Origin: Hyphomicrobiales bacterium
Lineage (GTDB): Bacteria > Pseudomonadota > Alphaproteobacteria > Rhizobiales > Aestuariivirgaceae
DNA length: 9,463 nucleotides
Direction of reading: 5' to 3'
Assembly: GCA_025356765.1 (NCBI GenBank)
Contig: JANXRO010000143.1
Coordinates: forward strand, 1-9,463
A model generated the notes under the pieces. It had not been told where the DNA came from. It saw only the letters and a list, made by a program, of their open reading frames with translations, and did not search any database. Each line of letters begins with the position of its first letter. Position 1 is the stretch's first letter. Made by a program: the position numbers and the translations under genes. This document shows, one piece after another, positions 7,052 through 9,463 of this stretch.

Positions 7052-7918
7052 TTAAGCCTCCAAGTTCTTGCCGACGATGCGGACAAGGAAAACAGATACG
7101 ATATTTGCTAAGACGACAGCCACCAAACCACCCGCCGCTGCCATGCCCACGTCGGTTGCATCATTCAGTTGCGAGAACACAAGATAGGTTAAGTTTCCGG
7201 CGAACCCACCAACACTTGTCACTTTGATTTCAGCAAAAATGTTCAACAGAAAAATGGTTTCGATGAGAATGACAACCGTGATTGGGCGCGACAAATGTGG
7301 CAAGATGATATAGCGGAAAAATGATATTGCCGGAGCGCCGTCCATTGCTGCGGCATCTTTTTGCTCTTCATCGAGAGATTGAAGTGCTGTGAGCAAAATG
7401 AGCGCTGCATAAGGCAGCCATTGCCAAGACACGATGATTCCAACCGATAACAAAGGATATCGGCCGAACCAATCAATCGCTTCTTGAGCGCCAAAATATT
7501 TTTGAATTCCTGCGAACAATCCAAACACCGGATGCATCAACAGATTTTTCCAAACCAATGAGGAAACAGTTGGCATGATGAAGAAGGGAGAAATCATCAA
7601 CAGGCGAACAATGCCTCGCCCCCAAAATGGTTGATCAAGCAAAAGCGCCAAAAATACGCCGCCTACAACCGTTGTGATAATAATCCCGCCCACCAAAAGC
7701 AAAGTGTTAGCCAGATCCTTCAGGAAATACGGATCTTTGAAAAAATAATAGAAATTTGAAAATCCGGCCCAGCCTGTGTTGTCTGGATCTTGAAGATTAT
7801 AGCGCAGAAAGGCGAAATATAGGGTCAGCGCCAGCGGCACAAAGGACCATGCGGCCAGAACCGCAACTGAAGGGGCTAGGGCCCATTTTCCGAGAGCTTG
7901 TGCCTGTTTTGTGGCCAT
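7052..7918 (-). CDS. smoF: Polyol ABC transporter permease, MalF/SmoF type
   Basis: Inner-membrane permease partner of SmoG, 288 aa from ATG 7918-7916. About six hydrophobic helices are visible (roughly 15-37, 72-95, 105-123, 156-178, 213-232 and 258-281). The EAA loop reads D-A-A-A-M-D-G-A (188-195) followed by FFRYIILPHLSRPI, the usual docking motif for the ATPase; the first residue is Asp rather than Glu. Other family-like segments are LLMISPFFIMPTVSSLVWK and TSVGGFAGNLTYLVF. The RBS is weak (CGGGACGG-like), and the gene lies 120 bases after smoE with a strong hairpin between. The in-frame ATG at 8014 would run back through that hairpin and adds non-family residues, so the start at 7918 is preferred. 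Length matches the SmoF family. Confidence 0.93.
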   Translation of the reverse strand: MATKQAQALGKWALAPSVAVLAAWSFVPLALTLYFAFLRYNLQDPDNTGWAGFSNFYYFFKDPYFLKDLANTLLLVGGIIITTVVGGVFLALLLDQPFWGRGIVRLLMISPFFIMPTVSSLVWKNLLMHPVFGLFAGIQKYFGAQEAIDWFGRYPLLSVGIIVSWQWLPYAALILLTALQSLDEEQKDAAAMDGAPAISFFRYIILPHLSRPITVVILIETIFLLNIFAEIKVTSVGGFAGNLTYLVFSQLNDATDVGMAAAGGLVAVVLANIVSVFLVRIVGKNLEA

Positions 7919-7998
7919 GATGCCGTCCCGCCAGAATGAATTGTAAAAATGACCAGAAGGCATTGGGTATGCCACTGCGGATGCGCCTTCTAAAGAAT

Positions 7999-8029
7999 GG
8001 CTCTCCCTTCGCAAGAGGAAGGAAGAGCC
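7999..8029 (-). promoter_or_regulatory. Intercistronic hairpin between smoE and smoF
   Basis: Two 12-base arms (7999-8010 and 8018-8029) are complementary except for one position that becomes a G-U wobble in the transcript, with a 7-base loop. The structure begins about 9 bases after the smoE stop. In the transcript direction it is followed by ATTCTTTAG rather than a run of U, so full intrinsic termination is doubtful. As with hairpins after malE-type genes, it probably protects the binding-protein mRNA or gives partial termination, so that more SmoE than permease is made. Confidence 0.7.
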
Positions 8030-8038
8030 GCTTTGTTG

Positions 8039-9346
8039 TTACTTGATATAACCAGCTTTGGTCATGGCATCAGTGGTGTAGGTCTGTGCTTGTGCCAAGG
8101 CATCATCAGCGCTCATCTGGCCAGCAAGAGCAGCCGAGAAAAGTTCGCCAGTTTTCGTTGCAATACCCGCAAACTCAGGAATAGCTGCAAATTGAATGCC
8201 TACATAGGGCACTGGCTTTACAGTTGGTTTTGTTGGGTCAGCTGAGTTCATCGAATCCAATGTCATTTTTGCAAATGGCACCTTCATATATTCTGGGTTC
8301 GCATAGAGTGATGTACGCGTGCCAGGAGGAACGTTAGCCCAACCTTCTTTCGCAGCCACCAATTCAGTGTAATGCTTGGATGTTGCCCAGCTGACGAACT
8401 TTTCAGCGGCTTCAACTTTTTGCGTGCCAGCTGGAATCCCAAGCGCCCAAGCCCAGAGCCAGTTACCACGTTTGCCGAGGCCATTGTCTGGGGCAAGCGC
8501 ATAGCCAACTTTGTCAGCAACTTGGCTGGCTTTTGGATCAGATACGAAAGACGCAGCAACAGTTGCGTCAATCCACATGCCGCATTTGCCAGTTTGGAAC
8601 AGCGCAAGGTTTTCAGAGAAGCCGTTGCCTGAGGCGCCAGCTGGGCCTGATTCCTTCATCATGCCAAGATAGAAATCCAGCGTGTCTTTCCATTCCTTGG
8701 TGTCAAATTGCGGATGCCACTTTTCATCAAACCAACGTGCACCGAACGAGTTCGATGTTGCTGTCAAGAAGGCCATATTTTCGCCCCAGCCAGCTTTGCC
8801 ACGCAAGCAAATTCCGTTGATGCCGGCAGCGCGATCAGTCATTTTTGAAGCAGCTTCACGAATGAATGTCCAAGTTGGAGCATCTGGCATTTTCATCCCA
8901 GCTTTGTCCATCAGGTCTTTGCGATACATCACCATCGATGACTCACCATAAAATGGCGCGGCAAAAAGCTTGCCATCAACAGAAAGACCACCCGAAACGG
9001 CTGGCAAAAGATCTGCTGCATCATCAACGCCAGTCAAAGGAACGAGCCAGCCTTTTTTGCCCCAGATTGGTGTTTCATACATGCCAATGGTGAGAACGTC
9101 GTATTGGCCGCCTTTGGTGGAAATGTCTTTCGTCACTTTTTGACGAAGATCGTTTTCTTCCAAAGTAACCCAGTTCAGCTTAACGCCGGGGTTTGCAGCA
9201 GTAAAATCATCGGTATATTTTTGCATACGGATCATATCGCCATTGTTAACGGTGGCGATTGTCAGCGTGGTATCTTCGGCTAAAGCCGTGCCTGCCATAA
9301 CAGCAAACGTGAAGGCGGCAAGCGCGCCCTTCAAAACAGTCTTCAT
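8039..9346 (-). CDS. smoE: Polyol ABC transporter periplasmic solute-binding protein
   Basis: A 435-aa family 1 extracellular solute-binding protein that delivers sugar alcohols to SmoFG. It begins with a classic Sec signal: MKTVLKG, a hydrophobic core at 8-20, and an Ala-Leu-Ala cleavage site before Glu24. The mature part starts with LTIATVNNGDMIRM, then YDVLTIGMYETPIWGKKGWL, FAAPFYGESSMVMYRKDLMDKAG and GKCGMWIDATVAASFV, the expected SBP family 1 pattern in SmoE/MtlE relatives. Two cysteines (180 and 255) remain in the mature protein and might form a disulfide. The start ATG 9346-9344 is fixed by GGGAGGA ending five bases upstream and by the signal peptide; the longer frame from 9448 has no signal-like start. 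As first gene of the transporter operon it is preceded by repeats and a leader hairpin. The ligand (mannitol, glucitol or arabitol) is inferred from the neighbouring mtlK. Confidence 0.94.
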   Translation of the reverse strand: MKTVLKGALAAFTFAVMAGTALAEDTTLTIATVNNGDMIRMQKYTDDFTAANPGVKLNWVTLEENDLRQKVTKDISTKGGQYDVLTIGMYETPIWGKKGWLVPLTGVDDAADLLPAVSGGLSVDGKLFAAPFYGESSMVMYRKDLMDKAGMKMPDAPTWTFIREAASKMTDRAAGINGICLRGKAGWGENMAFLTATSNSFGARWFDEKWHPQFDTKEWKDTLDFYLGMMKESGPAGASGNGFSENLALFQTGKCGMWIDATVAASFVSDPKASQVADKVGYALAPDNGLGKRGNWLWAWALGIPAGTQKVEAAEKFVSWATSKHYTELVAAKEGWANVPPGTRTSLYANPEYMKVPFAKMTLDSMNSADPTKPTVKPVPYVGIQFAAIPEFAGIATKTGELFSAALAGQMSADDALAQAQTYTTDAMTKAGYIK

Positions 9347-9354
9347 TAAATCCT

Positions 9355-9389
9355 CCCATGAGCCTACGGGCATTTGCCCGTGACATGGG
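9355..9389 (-). promoter_or_regulatory. Leader inverted repeat overlapping the smoE Shine-Dalgarno
   Basis: An inner stem ACGGGC/GCCCGT (9366-9371 with 9376-9381, loop of 4) is enclosed by an outer pair CCCATG/CATGGG (9355-9360 with 9384-9389). In the transcript the 3' outer arm CATGGG shares its GGG with the GGGAGGA ribosome binding site (9357-9351). If it folds in mRNA it could limit smoE translation; as DNA it could be an operator. Only the pairing is seen; the function is inferred. Confidence 0.5.
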
Positions 9390-9392
9390 CGT

Positions 9393-9421
9393 AAGTCACA
9401 TCCACAAGCCCTGAGAGTCAA
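9393..9421 (-). promoter_or_regulatory. Weak candidate promoter for the smo operon
   Basis: A TTGACT box (9421-9416) resembles a sigma-70 -35 element. A 17-base spacer leads to TGACTT (9398-9393), a poor -10. A start near 9386 would place the leader hairpin at the 5' end of the mRNA. Alphaproteobacterial promoters often deviate at -10, but this remains a guess, and the true promoter could lie beyond the window. Confidence 0.2.
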
Positions 9422-9429
9422 TGGCAAAT

Positions 9430-9460
9430 CGTCATTGCAATGCGTCATTGCAGTTGCAAC
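9430..9460. promoter_or_regulatory. Operator-like cluster of TTGCA palindromes and direct repeats
   Basis: CGTCATTGCA occurs twice, 13 bases apart (9430-9439 and 9443-9452). The first copy is part of a perfect 10-base palindrome CATTGCAATG (9433-9442), and a perfect GTTGCAAC palindrome follows at 9453-9460. The cluster lies just upstream of the candidate -35 box of smoE, a likely place for a sugar-responsive regulator to bind. The regulator gene is not in the window. Repeats may continue past the right edge. Confidence 0.45.
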
Positions 9461-9463
9461 ATT

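Noticed and set aside
9347..9448. Upstream start for smoE at ATG 9448
   Set aside because: It would bury the signal peptide behind 34 unrelated residues and read through the leader hairpin and Shine-Dalgarno.
1..9463. CRISPR array, tRNA/rRNA, insertion sequence, phage or defence genes
   Set aside because: No regularly spaced repeats, no tRNA-like cloverleaf, no transposase or integrase motifs and no defence-type domains were seen on either strand; nearly all sequence is accounted for by conserved metabolic genes.

Overview
The window reads as ordinary chromosomal DNA from an alphaproteobacterium of moderate GC content. This rests on a Rhodobacter-type polyol (smo/mtl) transport operon, a glutathione-dependent formaldehyde pathway that includes the Gfa enzyme typical of Paracoccus/Rhodobacter/Rhizobiales-like bacteria, and Uup proteins of alphaproteobacterial style. 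No genus can be named. Every convincing gene is on the minus strand, so transcription runs from high to low coordinates. Gaps are short (overlaps to about 120 bases) and there is no gene-free stretch over 300 bases.

Transcription order: (1) 9347-9463, an upstream region with repeated TTGCA-type palindromes that look like operator sites, a weak promoter candidate, and a leader hairpin reaching into the Shine-Dalgarno of the first gene. (2) smoE (solute-binding protein), smoF and smoG (membrane permeases) and smoK (ATPase) together form a CUT1-type ABC importer for sugar alcohols. A strong hairpin sits between smoE and smoF. (3) Between smoK and the next gene lie about 100 bases that appear to be the deleted remains of smoS (sorbitol dehydrogenase). 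Its start region and last ~20 codons are still recognisable. (4) mtlK, a long-chain polyol (mannitol/arabitol) dehydrogenase. (5) frmA/adhC/flhA (S-(hydroxymethyl)glutathione dehydrogenase) and gfa (S-(hydroxymethyl)glutathione synthase), the glutathione route for formaldehyde oxidation. (6) uup, an ABC-F ATPase running off the left edge without a stop codon.

Together, genes 2 to 4 would import mannitol, glucitol or arabitol and oxidise them to ketoses; no kinase is visible for the next step. frmA and gfa act one after the other on formaldehyde plus glutathione. Why the two modules are adjacent is unclear; the spacing allows one long transcript but does not prove it.

No new defence, mobile or RNA-guided system was found. 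The most notable points are the smoS deletion scar with preserved ATGA overlaps at both ends, a MalG-type permease with about 70 extra residues and two probable additional membrane helices, a lysine-rich histone-like N-terminal extension on Gfa starting at GTG, and the regulatory-looking structures before and after smoE.
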